From Haematococcus lacustris (lineage: Eukaryota > Chlorophyta > Chlorophyceae > Chlamydomonadales > Haematococcaceae), in the NCBI GenBank assembly GCA_030144725.1, contig JASKMD010000008.1, forward strand, positions 18,035,574 to 18,099,573: a stretch of 64,000 nucleotides of DNA, given 5' to 3'. The notes beneath the pieces are model-generated. The model was given only the letters and a program-made list of their open reading frames with translations, did not search any database and was not told the origin of the DNA. Each line of letters starts with the position of its first letter. Position 1 is the first letter of the stretch. The position numbers and the translations under genes are program-made. This document shows, piece after piece, positions 39,001-51,111 of the stretch.

Positions 39001-42000
39001 GCAATGTTCAGAGTAAGGGAAAGAGCGCCCGGGATTACAACAGAAGAAGAGGGGAGGGGAAAGGCAGGGTCAGGGGGAGGAGGGGCAGCTGTGGAGGTTG
39101 GCGGGCACTACCTGGCTGGCGACCTTCCTCCTCCCTATCTGCTGGCTTGCAGGTGGATGGTGTCCCACCACACAGCTGACCTGGGCCTGCTGTCCCGTGA
39201 GAGCTGCTTGGACCTGGTGCAGCTGCCCTTCTGCCTGGCTGCTCACAAGGCTGCTAGCTGCTCAGCCTTCACACAGGTAGCGTGGGGTAAGGGCAGGGGT
39301 GGCGGCGTAGCAGGAGAACATTAGATGTTGTGGGGTGGGCAAAGTAAGCCAAGTCAGTGTCACTAACCCCCCTCGACCGTTGGTCGCCGGGCTATGGCCT
39401 CACAGGTGGTGAAAGAGGAGGGACTAGGCCCCGCGGCCCGGCGACAGGGTAGCGTGGTCCTGAGTTTCGCGCCAGACCGCCATCGTGCCGCTCGCGGGCT
39501 GCTGGCAGCCCTGCCCGCCTCGCACCCGGCGCAGGTGCGCCGCCTCAGGGTCACACTCCTTACACACCCACTCTCCCGTCCCGATTATCTCCAATGACAT
39601 TTAGGTCTGCCCCTGTCATAACACAGGGCTTATGGCCAGTGGCTGAGTTGCGGGTCGCGGAGCTGCACGCGGGCAGCATGAAGGACGTGGTGCGGGGCGG
39701 CAAATCAAGTAGCGGGCACTACCTCGTAGGACTAGATCGATACGTGCTGCATCTGGACGCATTGCGGGGTAAGCTTGACAATTTGTGACCACGATGTGAA
39801 ACATTGAGACAGGGCCGCGGCGAAAACATGTCCTCGGCTTTCCTCGTCGCTAACGACAAACTAGTCTCCTAAACGGGCAGAGTTGTGCAGGTCAGAACAG
39901 CTTCTGTCTGCTGGCAGGCATCATCAGTGGCTGACCTGCCAGACATACCTGTGGCGTCTAAGCATTCTCTTGCCATTGCTCTGTTTGACCCCAGGCCCTA
40001 TTTTAGGGTCACCCTCTACCCCTTTCAGCCTTGTGCACCACTGAGCGTAATGGTGTGTCTTAATGCAAGTGTTGCCTTGGGGAGTTAAAAACGCTAGCAA
40101 CTTCATTGTTTGGTGATGGCGCAAGGCCATCCAAAAATAGAGATTAGAGCCCTTAGTTGGACGCTCCCACTGTCATCTTCAGTAAAAGGCGGAGGATGAG
40201 TGAGACTGTGAGCGCCCAAGGCATACCATATTGTCACTAGCGCAGCACCCCCAGAACCCTGGATCACAGTAGTGTCAGGAGGCCGATGGTGGGTACGATG
40301 AATATGCAGTTCACGGCACAGTGACAATACAGGGAGCAGCCCCCTTGTCCCTCACTAGGGCCTCCATTTGAGCCGGACCAGCAGCCACTAGCAGGAATAT
40401 ACTAGTGGGCAATAGTGGTCCGGCTCAAATGGTATTATTGGGCTGTGTGGAGTAAACTCAGTGCACATGGCACATGAGCGCCTACCACCTACATTACTGC
40501 CTGACCCGTTAGGGCTATTGTGTAGAGTTGGCATGACAAGACATGCACTAATGTAAGCTGATGTCAGCTCAGATGGGGGGGCACACACTACTGTGCCACA
40601 GCGGGCTGCTGTTGCTGGGCCTTGGGTGGCTTGTCTCGCAGCCGCTTGTAGCCCAGGCCAGGGTACTCCTTGCCCTTGGCTGGCAGAGCTCCCTGGTCTG
40701 GCCAGTAGCACAGCTCCAGCGGCCGTCACCTGCTCTCCCAATGCGCGGCATGTTCTGCGCTGCATTGCAGTCCCTGTCCAGCCACCTGCCTGGCTGTGGG
40801 GCTGGCTTGGCTTTGGCTGCCTTGCCCTTGCCCTTGCCTTTGCTCTTGGTGGGCTGGGTGGGCTCAGCTGCCTGCTCAGCCTCAGTGCGCTTGCTGCGCT
40901 TGGCTGGAGGAGGAGTGCTGGGACCTGGCTCTGAGGCTGCTGCCGGTGTGGCTGCCTGGCTGCTGCCTGGGGCCTGTGGGGGCTTGCGGGGGGCCACTAC
41001 TGGGCACCACATCAGGCCCCGCACTGGCTGGTCACGCTGCTGGCTCCAGGCTGGGCGCACCAGGCGGGCTTCCACCTGCCCTGCTGGGGGCTTCCAGCCT
41101 GCAGGCCTGGTGGCACTGAGTTTGCTCAGCTCCTCCTCACAGGGCTGCTTGCCATTCACTGCTGAGCTGACCCGGGTGGTGCGGTGCTCATCCACGAGCA
41201 CCACCCTGCCCCGCCGGTGGCCTGCGCCCCTGGGCCTGCACACCGCCTTGCAGCAGGCACGCAGCACCGCATCAGCACCCCACCCTCCCACTGTGCCAAT
41301 GCTAGCTGCGCCAAAGAAGGTGTGGGTGCACTGGCATATCCCGTGATGGGGTAGCCCACCAGGCACGTAAGGAAGATTCTGAGGACAAACAAGGAGGCAA
41401 TCACGCGGAGCTGGGAGTGGATTTCAGCCCGCAGCTGGAGATGCGCCCGTAGCTTGCGCCTAGTCTTCTTGCACCCGCGCAGCACAGCGCCCTCCGGGAC
41501 CTTGATAACCTGCAGCCAAGCATTTTGATAGGCCACTTTGACAGGCGGGGACACAAACAGTGCCGGTACCCATAAGGCGGGGGCGTCACCTGACGTCTGC
41601 GCGTGTTCCAGCTATCACGGCGCGCCTGTCGTTGTTTGCCTTGAGGCGAGCGAGACGCTGCGATGGAACCAACAGGAGCGACGGGTTATCACACAGCGCG
41701 TAACTCAAGGAGCCCACAGTCGGCTGGGGACACGCACCGTTCTATTTCTTTCCCGGGTCCTTCTTGTGCTTGCCGCTGCCCTTCATAGCCATCACGCGAT
41801 GCGCATTGAGACGGGCGGTGGCCTTTTCAAGCAACTTGGTTTCCCGCAAAAATACACGGTTGTGTGACAGCAGGGAGCAGTTGCACTGCCCCAACCTTGG
41901 CTTTCATCGTCACACCTTCCCACATCGTCCTTCCCCTCTTGGATCTACCGGTGCACCTCCCCTTGGCCTTGCCCCTTCCCTTCCCTGCTCCTCCCATTCA

Positions 42001-43283
42001 TCCTGGCCGTGCAGGCCTGCTGGTGAGTCCCCATGTGTTACGCCCCAAGCTGCAGCTCAGCGGCAGCACAGTACACGTGCGCATGGACCTGGTAAGCCTC
42101 TCCACCCTCCACCCTCCACCCTCCTGCTCCTCCTGCTTCTGCACCACCCCCGCACCGCTCTCTCCTTGCTTCATCATTAGATCAGCACCATCAGCATTGC
42201 AGCGACAACGACCCCGCCCCGCCCCGCCCCGCCCCGCCCCGCCCCGCCCCGCCCCGCCCCGCCCCGCCCCGCCCCGCCCCGCCCCGCCCCGCCCCGCCCC
42301 GCCCCACCCCACCCCGTCCGCCCCACTCCACCCCGCCCTGCCATGGTGAAACCTTCGGACTCTTGCCCCCCACCCCACCTCCCCCCCTCCTCTCTGCTAC
42401 ACCGCCAGGCCCCCCTCTGCCCTGCCTTGCACCTGCCCCTGCCCCCAACCCCTGCCCTCCCCCCCCTGCCCCTCGCCTCCCCCCACCAGGGTGACCTGCT
42501 GGCCCAGGAGGCGCTGCGCAGCCTGGCACTCAGGGCGCGCCACACATGCACCCTGGTCGCCAGCCCGGTGGTAAGCCACGCTGCTGGCCAGCAGGCCGGT
42601 AACCCTAGCGCAGACCCTGTGCCCACCCTAGCAACAGACCTTGACCCATACCCTTATAAAGCGGCAGCTCAAGCCCCAACACCTGCCTCTCAATCTCATG
42701 TGTAGACACTCGTCCGCCTCCTCTCCCTCACCCCCTCCTCCCGCCCTCACCTTGACTTCCTCTCCACCACCCCCTTCACCCTTCATCTTCCCCCCATTGC
42801 ATTTCCTCTGTCAGCATCTACCCCCATCACCCTGTCCCCCCACCCCACCTCCACCGCCCTGTCCCCCCCCACCCTCACCGCTGTGGCCCTGCTCTCCCCC
42901 ACACACCTATCGCCCTGACCCACCCCCCTACCCCTGACCCACCCCCTACCCCTGACCCACCCCCTACCCCTGACCCACCCCCTACCCCTGACCCCCTAAC
43001 CCTGACCCCCTAACCCTGACCCACATGGCCCTGTCACACCACACCACACCCCGTCCCCCCCTCTCCCCCTGCCCCCCTGCAGGACCTGGACACTATGGCG
43101 CCTCTCCTCCGCTTACAAGACAGCCACTCCGCCTTCCGCAAGGCTGTCAGACCACGCGCCCACCTCCACGCCTCCTCCCCCCCCTCCCCCCTCGCCTTCT
43201 CGACCCCCACCCCACCATCCCCCACAGGCTCGACACACACTTGGCTGCAGCAAGGCACGGCGGCAAGGGGGACGGCAAGCTCT

Positions 43284-43320
<37 letters not shown>

Positions 43321-46300
43321 TGAGCCAGGTGCCCCACAGCCCCCTCGCACCCCTCCTCCCACCTAGCTCACTGCTGGCTCCCAGGCCGCCCACTGCCCTC
43401 TCAGGCTGCAACCCGCTGGGCAGTCCTACTGGCGCTGTGACGTCAGCAGCGGCCCCTAGCCTGAGTGGGTGGGGGGGTCAGCAGGAGCAGCAGCAGCAGC
43501 AGCAGCAGCAGCGGTGGCAGCAGGGGCCAGGCACCAGCCAAGTGCACCCCCTGTCTGAGTCACCCCGGGGGGGCCAGCAGCAGCAGGCTCCTCTCAGCTC
43601 AGCACTTGGGGCGGGGGGCCAGGCTGGGGGGGGCTCTGGCTATGCGCGCACCCTGGTCGTGTTTGTGACCAACAGCAACGTCACACAACTGGCGGTGGAG
43701 GCTGCATTGGCCATTGCCAGGTAAGGTGGCAGGGCGGAGGGGCGCCCCACAGCTGCGCCTGTGCCTGTGCCTGTGGCTGTGCCTGTGGCTGTGGGGCCCA
43801 CAAGCTAGGCCACAGGCTAGGCCACAGGCTAGGCCACAGGCTAGCTGTGTGGCTGGCTGACGGATCTCGACAGTGCTGGGCTCAGGGCGTTGGCCTGCAG
43901 CCTGTCAGTGGCTCCACATCAGCTAGCCCCACCTGGATCGTCTTGGCCCCTATTGGGGCTTGGGCATTACGGATAGCGCTGTGGTTGTGTGATCAGGGTG
44001 TGACCAGGGTGTGACCAGGGTGTGACCAGGGCTTTATTACTCTCATGACCTATGAGCTTAAGGGGAGGGAAGGGACGGCCTAGAGAGCGCAAGCTGGCTG
44101 GGTGTCACTGCTCAGCCCAGGGCAGGTGTGGTGCCGTGCTTTGAGACATCTGTGACGTTTCCGAGCAACTTTGAATCATCACGCCTCATTTTGATTGAGT
44201 TGTGGTCAAATCCAACGAGCGGATCTCGGAGTTGAATCGCATTGGAGCACAGACGTGGTCGCACCCACCCTGGCTGCTGCTGCCCTGCAGGCCTGGGAGG
44301 GATGTGGTGCACCTGGTGACGGTGGCTCAGGGGCTGACCCACCAGGATGCCGGGGCGCAGCTGCTGCGCGGCTATGCTGCCCAGGCGGCACGCGCGCTGG
44401 TGGATGCACGGGAGGAGGTGGTGGTGGGTGGGCCGGAGGCGGAGACGGGAGCGGAGGCGGGTGCGGGTGCTGGGCGACACCGCGGCACCTTCACATTGCC
44501 ACGTTGTGTCAGGTCACGCAGGGCGGCTGCAGCAGGGGCAGTGGGTGTGCGGGGTGAGGGTGGGGAGAAGGGGGCAGGGCGGGTCCATGGGGCAGGGTGC
44601 AGGAGCTGATCTGGGAGGGGCCCCTCCATGCCGCCCCTCCTCATGTTCTGCCCCTGTGGTGGGTGCTGGCTGTGCTGGCTGTGTGGTGGGGTGTGTGGTG
44701 GGGTGTGTGGTGGGGTGTGTGGTGGCAGGTGATGGACCCCGGAGACCCCCAGCTGGTGGGCAGCATGGCCGGCTACGTGGAGGCGTGTGGGGCGGACCTG
44801 GTGGTCATGGCCACCAAGGCCCTCAACACTGCGCAGCTGCATGTGAGGGCAGGGCGGGCAGGGGCAGGTGGGGGCAGGGCGGGAGGGCAGCATGGGGCTA
44901 GAGGCAGAGAGGATGCAGCAGGCTAGCGAGGGCTGGCGAGGTCGAGCGAAGCAGCTCCTTGGGAAGGGGAGAGGGGCAGAGAGTGGGGCCCTGCTTGACT
45001 CGGCTTCAGCGCCCACCCCCTCATCCTGCCATAGGACATATGCTCCTTGCACGTTGCATACAGCCTGCTGCCACGCCTGCCCCTTTTCCCCTGCCGCTAC
45101 CTCCTCCTCCCCCTTGCCTGCCCTGTGCCTGACCGCAGTCCTCCGCCCTACTGGGGTCTGTCACCCTGGCTGCCATCAAGCGCTTGGCAGTGCCTGTCCT
45201 GGTGGTGAACTCCAACAGCCTGCAAGTGCAGGTGGGGCACCACAAGGGTCCGGGGTGCGAGAGGAGCATCACAGGGGGCCAGGGGGCCAGGCGCAGGTGG
45301 AGGGGCAGGTTGGAGGTGGAGGGGCAGGGGGAGGGGGAGGGGGCCAGGTGGAGGGGCAGGGGGAGGGGGACCAGGGCGGAGGGGGCCAGGGGGCCAGGCG
45401 CAGGTGGAGGGGCAGGTTGGAGGTGGAGGGGCAGGGGGAGGGGGAGGGGGCCAGGTGGAGGGGCAGGGGGAGGGGGACCAGGGCGGAGGGGGCCAGGGGG
45501 CCAGGCGCAGGTGGAGGGGCAGGTTGGAGGTGGAGGGGCAGGGGGGAGGGGGGAGGGGGCCAGGTGGAGGGGCAGGGGGAGGGGGACCAGGGCGGAGGGG
45601 GCCAGGGGGCCAGGCGCAGGTGGAGGGGCAGGTTGGAGGTGGAGGGGCAGGGGGAGGGGGAGGGGGCCAGGTGGAGGGGCAGGGGGAGGGGGACCAGGGC
45701 GGAGGGGGCCAGGGGGCCAGGCGCAGGTGGAGGGGCAGGTTGGAGGTGGAGGGGCAGGGGGAGGGGGAGGGGGCCAGGTGGAGGGGCAGGGGGGAGGGGG
45801 ACCAGGGCGGAGGGGGCCAGGGGGCCAGGCGCAGGTGGAGGGGCAGGTTGGAGGTGGAGGGGCAGGGGGAGGGGGAGGGGGCCAGGTGGAGGGGCAGGGG
45901 GAGGGGGACCAGGGCGGAGGGGGCCAGGGGGCCAGGCGCAGGTGGACCACACTATTACTCCCACACTGTCCCGCATGTACAGGCTGGTTGCATGTTCTAG
46001 GAGGGCAGGCATAGGTGGGCAGGCATAGGTGCAAGAGGAGCATCAGCGGAGGGCGAGGGTGCAGGAAAGGCATCAGAGGGGCACCAGGGGGCCAGGCGCA
46101 GGTGGACATCGTCTCCCACACCAGCCTGCATGTGCAGCCTGGTTGCGTGCCCAAGGTAGTGTAGGGGGGCAGGCATAGGGTGAAGGGCGTCCGCCAGTTT
46201 GTCCCCAGCACCATGTTGCTGTTGATTCACATCGTTGTTGGTTCGTACCGCTGAGCCTGGTGGTCGTCATGGCAGGGGGAAGCATGGCAGGGAGAAGCAG

Positions 46301-49082
46301 GGGCAGGGGGAAGCAGGGGCAGGGTGAGGGAGGTGGAGGGGGTAAAGAGGTATGCATCTTGTTGACAACACATTGTTGTGAGTGAACATGGTCACAAAAA
46401 CATCGTCATAAAAAACTAAAGACAGGTCTGTCCACCATGGCCTTGCATGACGTTTGCATGGCCTAGCTGCTCGGCCTGGCTGCATTGCCTGGGCTGTGCT
46501 GCGCTTTGTCCAGTGCTGCTGGTCAGGAGAGGGCCACGAGGGCCAGGGGTGGTGTCAGGTGGGTCTTTAGAGAGCAATGACAGGATAAGGATGAGGAGGC
46601 CACGGGAGCCAGGGGATCAGGAGGGTGGTTAGAGACCGATGGTGGGTGGTGAACGGCCGCCAGCTATGGTCCTGACGCGTTGGTCCTGACGCGTGTGGCG
46701 CTGCAGTGTTGCATAGCCCAGGGCGCTGGTGGTGGTGTGTGTGTGGGTGTATGCAGGACGCTTTGCGCCACCACTGCCTGCGCGCCATGGCCCTGGTGCA
46801 CCGCCAGTCGCAGCCCTTGGTCCAGTACATGTGCAGCCGGATGCTGCAGCCGGGCCGCAACGACAGCCTGGTGCTATGCCAGGTGGGGGGTGGGGAACCC
46901 TGGAGGGGGGAGGGTGGGCAGCCCTGGGAGCAGGAGCCAATGATGTTGACGCACTACTCTCAGCTCTCCCCTGCCCTCCACGTGGCTGCTGCTTTCTGTC
47001 CCTACCTCCACCCCTGGGGGCAGCAGCCCACAATGCAACCCTGCTGGTCAGGGAACACGGGAACACTCGTAGGCATGCTTCATGGTGCAGCAATACACCA
47101 GAGTGAAGGAAGGAGCAAGCGATCAAAATGAAGACCGTTGGGAGGCAATAGTGAAAAGGCCAATAAAGAGATGCACAACAATGCTGCACCATCCTAAGGC
47201 ATAGGGGAGTGCGGTGGCTGCCATGCAGGTGGAGGAAAGGAGCAGCCTGGCAGCAGGGTTGGCTGCTGGCCGTGCTGGAGGGATTGGATTGAAGAACCTC
47301 ACAGCACAGTAGGTGCTTTCTTTCCTTCGCCTTCCCCCTCCCCCTCCCCCTCCCCCTCCCCCTCCCCCTCCCCCTCCCCCTCCCCCTCCCCCCTCCCCCC
47401 TCCCCCCTCCCCCTCCCCCTCCCCCTCCCCCTCCCCCTCCCCCTCCCCCTCCCCCTCCCCCTCCCCCTCCCCCTCCCCCTCCCCCTCCCCCTCCCCCTCC
47501 CCCTCCCCCTCCCCCTCCCCCTCCCCCTCCCCCTCCCCCTCCCCCCTCCCCCTCCCCCTCCCCCTCCCCCTCCCCCTCCCATCTTGCCCTCCTCTTTACA
47601 CATACAGGGACCATTCGAGCTTGATGCTTCGGCGCCTCATGATCTCCCTGAACCAGGCTGCCGCCATGGCAGGACTGCCGCCACCTCTCATCGTCTCAGC
47701 TCAAGACAGGCAAGTCAACACCCAGCAGGGCAATGCTGCACTGACACTGCACGGGTCCATGACCGCTAGCTAGCCTCGCTTGCAGTCAGGCACACAGGGC
47801 AATACTTATTCATAAAAGATGTGGCCTGCACTTCAATAAATGCTTGAAGGCCTTGACACAGGGCATGGCAAAGTGGCTACAATGAATGAGCACACAAGGC
47901 CCCTCCCAGGCACAAATGCAACCATCTCCTGCACTTCAGTGAATGCGTGAAGGCCTTGACTCGCGTCAGCACCTCGCCGCCGCCCTGGCCCACCCCACTC
48001 CACCCCAGCCTCGTGCAGCCAGACCTCTCACGTTGACAGGCTCCTGCATGACGCCCGAGCTACATGAAATGGACGACACAAAGCAGGGTCATCATCGACA
48101 GGCACCAAGCGCGCGCAGGGGTATCCGGAGTGCCCTCCCAGGCCGCCCCCCATCACCTCCTGCATGCTCCGCCCTGCACAGCTGATGCCAGGCACCTTGT
48201 GCATCATAGCCATCATCATTGCCATTGCTTCCGCGTTGTAATTTTTAAGGGTCAAACACATCATGTACAATTATTCATCCTGAAAAACTGCCTAGATCCC
48301 TTACTAGGAGTTGCCCACCTGGCAGTGCATTCAAAGTTGCCGCCCCTGATACGCCAAGCGCCATGTTGCCTCAGGGCATGGCAAAGCGGCTACAATGGAT
48401 CAGCACACAAGGCCCTTCCCAGGCACGAATGCCTAACCCTGCCCTGCCCTGCCCTGCCCTCCCCTGCCCTGCGCTGCCCTGCGTGCCTCTGCAGCGATCG
48501 ACCTGAGGAGATCAGCCGGCTCATTGCAAAGGAGGGCGTCCACATCCTGGGCTATTTGGTGAGCCGCCCCCCCCACCCTCACCACCCTACCACCCCACCC
48601 CCTCCACTACCACCCCCACTACCCTCTTCCCTAGCCCCCGCTTTCCTCAGGAACTGCTGACCTGCACCTACCCTCACAACCGTCAATATCGCCCACTCCC
48701 AACCTCCAACCCCCAACCCCCAACCCCCAACCCCACACACCCTCACAGCCACACTGACGCCAAGCCATGCGTCAGGATACACTGAGCACGAAGCCTTCTC
48801 GACCGTCTGCTGCTCGACTGTCCGCTGTCCTATCAGTCAATGAAAAGACGTCAGCCTAACGCACTGTTTGAACCTGCATGGTGCTGCCATACAGCTGGCC
48901 CCCAGCACCCAGCTTTGCTAAGGTGCCTGCCCTGTACTGCCCTCCTCTGCTGCCTGCAGCTGCCACCCTCCGTGCAGACGTTGCCACAGCAGCTGGTCCT
49001 GCTGATGCATTCCTGTCGCTGCGCGGTGCTGGTCTTCAAGCAGCCGCAGCAGCAGATGGCCTTTGGGCTGGGCCACGGCTGA
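30012..49082 (+). CDS. Large multi-domain protein with two C-terminal universal-stress-protein-like domains
   Basis: Exons with matching phases: 30012-30121, 30625-30667, 30945-31615, 32009-32154, 32404-32466, 32697-32788, 33365-34059, 34368-34501, 34717-34840, 35326-35417, 36037-36143, 37809-37984, 38357-38441, 38699-38850, 39153-39276, 39406-39534, 39627-39768, 42015-42091, 42490-42570, 43083-43720, 44291-44417, 44729-44842, 45139-45231, 46757-46882, 47608-47709, 48495-48558, 48960-49082 (about 1,540 residues). After a short basic N-terminus come disordered segments, a UIM-like helix ([11 protein letters not shown], exon 8), and a region with [14 protein letters not shown] and [14 protein letters not shown] that faintly recalls UDP-sugar pyrophosphorylases. 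Ala and Gln runs precede a USP-type domain ([51 protein letters not shown]) and a second, more diverged one ([31 protein letters not shown]). The phase between the 46882 and 47608 exons does not match, so a small exon is missing there. Exon 25 uses a GC donor. Function unknown; a nucleotide-sensing stress role is inference. Confidence 0.75.
31357..31412. repeat. 9-bp array (AACAACCCT)n coding Asn-Asn-Pro
   Basis: Six units inside exon 3 of the long gene, translated as NNP repeats in frame. It resembles an interspersed telomere-like motif but is coding here. Confidence 0.85.
35425..35712. repeat. 15-bp minisatellite (CACACCCCCACCCCT)n
   Basis: About 19 units begin seven bases after the 35417 donor and fill the first half of the intron; the last units lose one C each. 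Confidence 0.95.
36528..36787 (-). repeat. Solo Fanzor 3'-terminal block in an intron
   Basis: The full conserved block (minus orientation) without any Fanzor codons, in the 36144-37808 intron of the long gene. It starts at CCCCC on plus and ends where Fanzor homology would begin. This is the shortest derivative in the window. Confidence 0.85.
40108..40300 (-). repeat. Interspersed repeat R1, copy 5
   Basis: Full R1 in minus orientation within the 39769-42014 intron, 30 bp from the Fanzor derivative that follows. Confidence 0.8.
40340..41870 (-). mobile_element. 1.53-kb Fanzor deletion derivative with 10-bp target duplication
   Basis: Flanked by perfect CAGGGAGCAG at 40330-40339 and 41871-41880. 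Minus strand 5' to 3': N-terminal basic block, the [18 protein letters not shown] domain, then a deletion joining GYASAPTP to [18 protein letters not shown]. It continues through [15 protein letters not shown] (with the catalytic Glu), the linker and WLDRDCNAA, with a frameshift afterwards, to the 3' block. RuvC-I and the central helical domain are gone. The element sits in an intron between phase-compatible exons 39627-39768 and 42015-42091. Confidence 0.82.
42212..42305. repeat. Pentamer array (CCCCG)n, intronic
   Basis: About 18 perfect units in the 42092-42489 intron. Same unit as the much longer array at 53416-54400. Confidence 0.95.
45279..45944. repeat. 112-bp minisatellite, six units
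   Basis: A G-rich unit of about 112 bp (AGGTGGAGGGGCAGG, GACCAGGGCGGAGGGGGCC, CCAGGCGCAGGTGGA) repeated with one- to two-base length changes in the 45232-46756 intron. All six frames stay open, creating spurious ORFs. Partial units recur at 46080-46110. Confidence 0.95.
47331..47580. repeat. Hexamer array (CCCCCT)n, about 40 units
   Basis: A pure pyrimidine strand 250 bp long, ending 27 bp before the 47608 exon. It may serve as a giant polypyrimidine tract. Confidence 0.95.
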
Positions 49083-49257
49083 GCGGGGTCAGGCAGTCAG
49101 GTGGGGTGGGCTCAGGGGCTAAGGGGCTAAGGGACCAACAGGCGGCTGTATTTGTCATCCTCCCTCCCCGCCATGGGTCCAGCTGGCTGCTGCAGTGGGA
49201 CCAACAACAGCTCCCACTTGGACGCATGTCAGAGCAATGGCAAGCCAAGGGCTGCAA

Positions 49258-49637
49258 CTGAAGCAACTGAAGCAACTGAAGCAACTGGAGCAACTGAAGC
49301 AACTGAAGCAACTGAAACAACTGAAGCCATCAAGGCAGTGGCCACGATGATGACATGATTCAGCAAGTCCCCTATAAGCCCAGCGGGCAACAAGTAGCAA
49401 CGCAATGGCTGAGTCCTAGTGGTGGTGTTTCTGTCTACATGGAATAAAGCTCCCATGCACATCGCATGGACGCCTTCCACCTACATTGTTGCCTGGCCCA
49501 TGTGACAGGGCTGTAGGGCTTTAGGGCTTCAGGAGGGCTCACCAGGGGGTCAGGAATAACGGCCAGGCATCCAGCCCATCACTGCCCCAGCTGAGGTTGC
49601 TGGGCTGTGCTCCAATGTGCTGGCTCTGTGCCTGGCG
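49258..49637. repeat. 9-bp array (AACTGAAGC)n followed by repeat R5 copy 2
   Basis: Eight units at 49258-49326, then R5 at 49335-49425 and a CGCCTTCCACCTACATTG segment resembling the Fanzor 3' core. No gene was seen between 49083 and the Fanzor fragment. Confidence 0.7.
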
Positions 49638-50302
49638 GGCCCCCCGCAAGCCCCCACAGGCCCCAGGCAGCAGCCAGGCAGCCACACCGGCAGCAGCCTC
49701 AGAGCCTGGGCCCAGCAATCCCCCGCCAGCCAAGCGCAGCAAGCGCATTGAGGCTGAGCAGGCAGCTGAGCCCACCTAGGACAAAGGCAAGGCCCAGGGC
49801 AAGGCTGCCAAAGCCAAGCCAGCACCGCAGCCAGGCAGGTGGCTGGACAGGGACTGCAATGCAGCGCTGAACATGCAGCGCATTGGGGAGAGCAGGTGGC
49901 GGCCACTGGAGCTGTGCTACTGGCCAGACCAGGGAGCTCTGCCAGCCAAGGGCAAGGAGTACCCTGGCCTGGGCTACAAGCGGCTGCGAGACAAGCCACC
50001 CAAGGCCCAGCAGCAGCAGCCTGCTGTGGCACAGTAGTGTGTGCCCCCCCATCTGAGCTGTCATCAGCTGTTAATCAGTGCATGTCTTGTCATGCCAACT
50101 CTACACAATAGCCCTAACGGGTCAGGCAATAATGTAGGTGGTAGGCGCTCATGTGCCATGTGCACTGGGTTTACTCCACACAGCCCAATAACACCATTTG
50201 AGTCGGGCTAGTATTGTCTACTAGTGTATTCCTGCTAGCGGCTGCTAGTGGCCACTACTGGTCCGGCTCAAATGGAGGCCCTAGTGGGGGACAAGGGGGG
50301 CT
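49638..50302 (+). pseudogene. 5'-truncated Fanzor copy with intact 3' block
   Basis: Starts within the [18 protein letters not shown] linker, has a premature stop in the K-rich segment (PT then TAG near 49778), then [17 protein letters not shown] and [20 protein letters not shown] to a stop at 50034-50036. The conserved 3' block 50037-50302 ends CAAGGGGGG before CTGAATGG. No matching target duplication was found at the truncated left end. Confidence 0.8.
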
Positions 50303-50930
50303 GAATGGTGGCTTAGTGTAATGTTGGACTTTACCGATGGGTATGCTGGTGGTGGGCTGCGTGCGCGGCTGCTGCCCTCTTTGCCGCCACGCAAGCAGCC
50401 ACACCGCTAAGTAAGGCTGGTACCAACGGGTTTGACAGTTCCGGAGACCTTTCATGACCGCTGTAGCCTCACGCAACACAAGGGTGATAGATACAATTGG
50501 TACCAGGAAGTGTTAGGAATTGTTGGTGTTACGCATTGTGTTGGCTACGCATGGTTCCTGCAATGCCTGCCTGCAACACCTGCTCACAGGGTGATCCTTG
50601 GGCGCGGCTCGATGGGAGCAGGCCGCGCCCCCGGCGGAAGCTCCACCTTTCCTACACGCCGGCTCTCCGGTTCGCTGTAGTAGTCTTCTTCTTCCTTGTC
50701 AGCAGGAGGCACATCGCCTCGTCTTCTTCATCTGAGCGCAGCTCCGCTCTCCTCAAGTCAGGGCCTCCCAACTCTGATGTTTTGGCATGTAAAACCGTCA
50801 CATGCGACCGATTGCTCCGGGAGCAGGCCGATGTCTTTAGCCCCGCGCGGCATGGCTTAAACGCGGACTCTAGTTCTGGCAGCAACCTGCAGCTGCTTCG
50901 ATTGTGGTCGGCAGTGTGGATGGGATCTGT
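50303..50930. other. No gene firmly recognised
   Basis: Open plus frames (for example 50700-50930 with LLREQADVFSPARHGLN) lack splice or family support. The region may belong to the Copia-like remnant immediately downstream. Confidence 0.35.
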
Positions 50931-51111
50931 TGTGGGAAACAGTTAGAGCCCCTATCTAGGTTCTTAGGGTTGGTTTCTGGTTTCTGGTTGGAGTTTGAAG
51001 TTTAGAGTTTTTAACTTGTTTTTGCCCCTGCTTCTGTAATGCAAGACCCGTGAGCCGGTTCCTTTTTAGGTTATGGGCCCACCACTGCCCGTGCGAGATC
51101 GGTGAGCATTC

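Noticed and set aside
40561..41346. 261-residue plus-strand ORF
   Set aside because: Antisense shadow of the Fanzor derivative, whose minus frame carries the conserved motifs.
45021..46214. Long proline- or glycine-rich ORFs on both strands
   Set aside because: Produced by the 112-bp G-rich minisatellite in an intron of the stress-domain gene.
46629..47624. Poly-Gly/Arg, poly-Gly and poly-Pro ORFs
   Set aside because: Translations of the (CCCCCT)n hexamer array; the flanking real exons lie in other frames.
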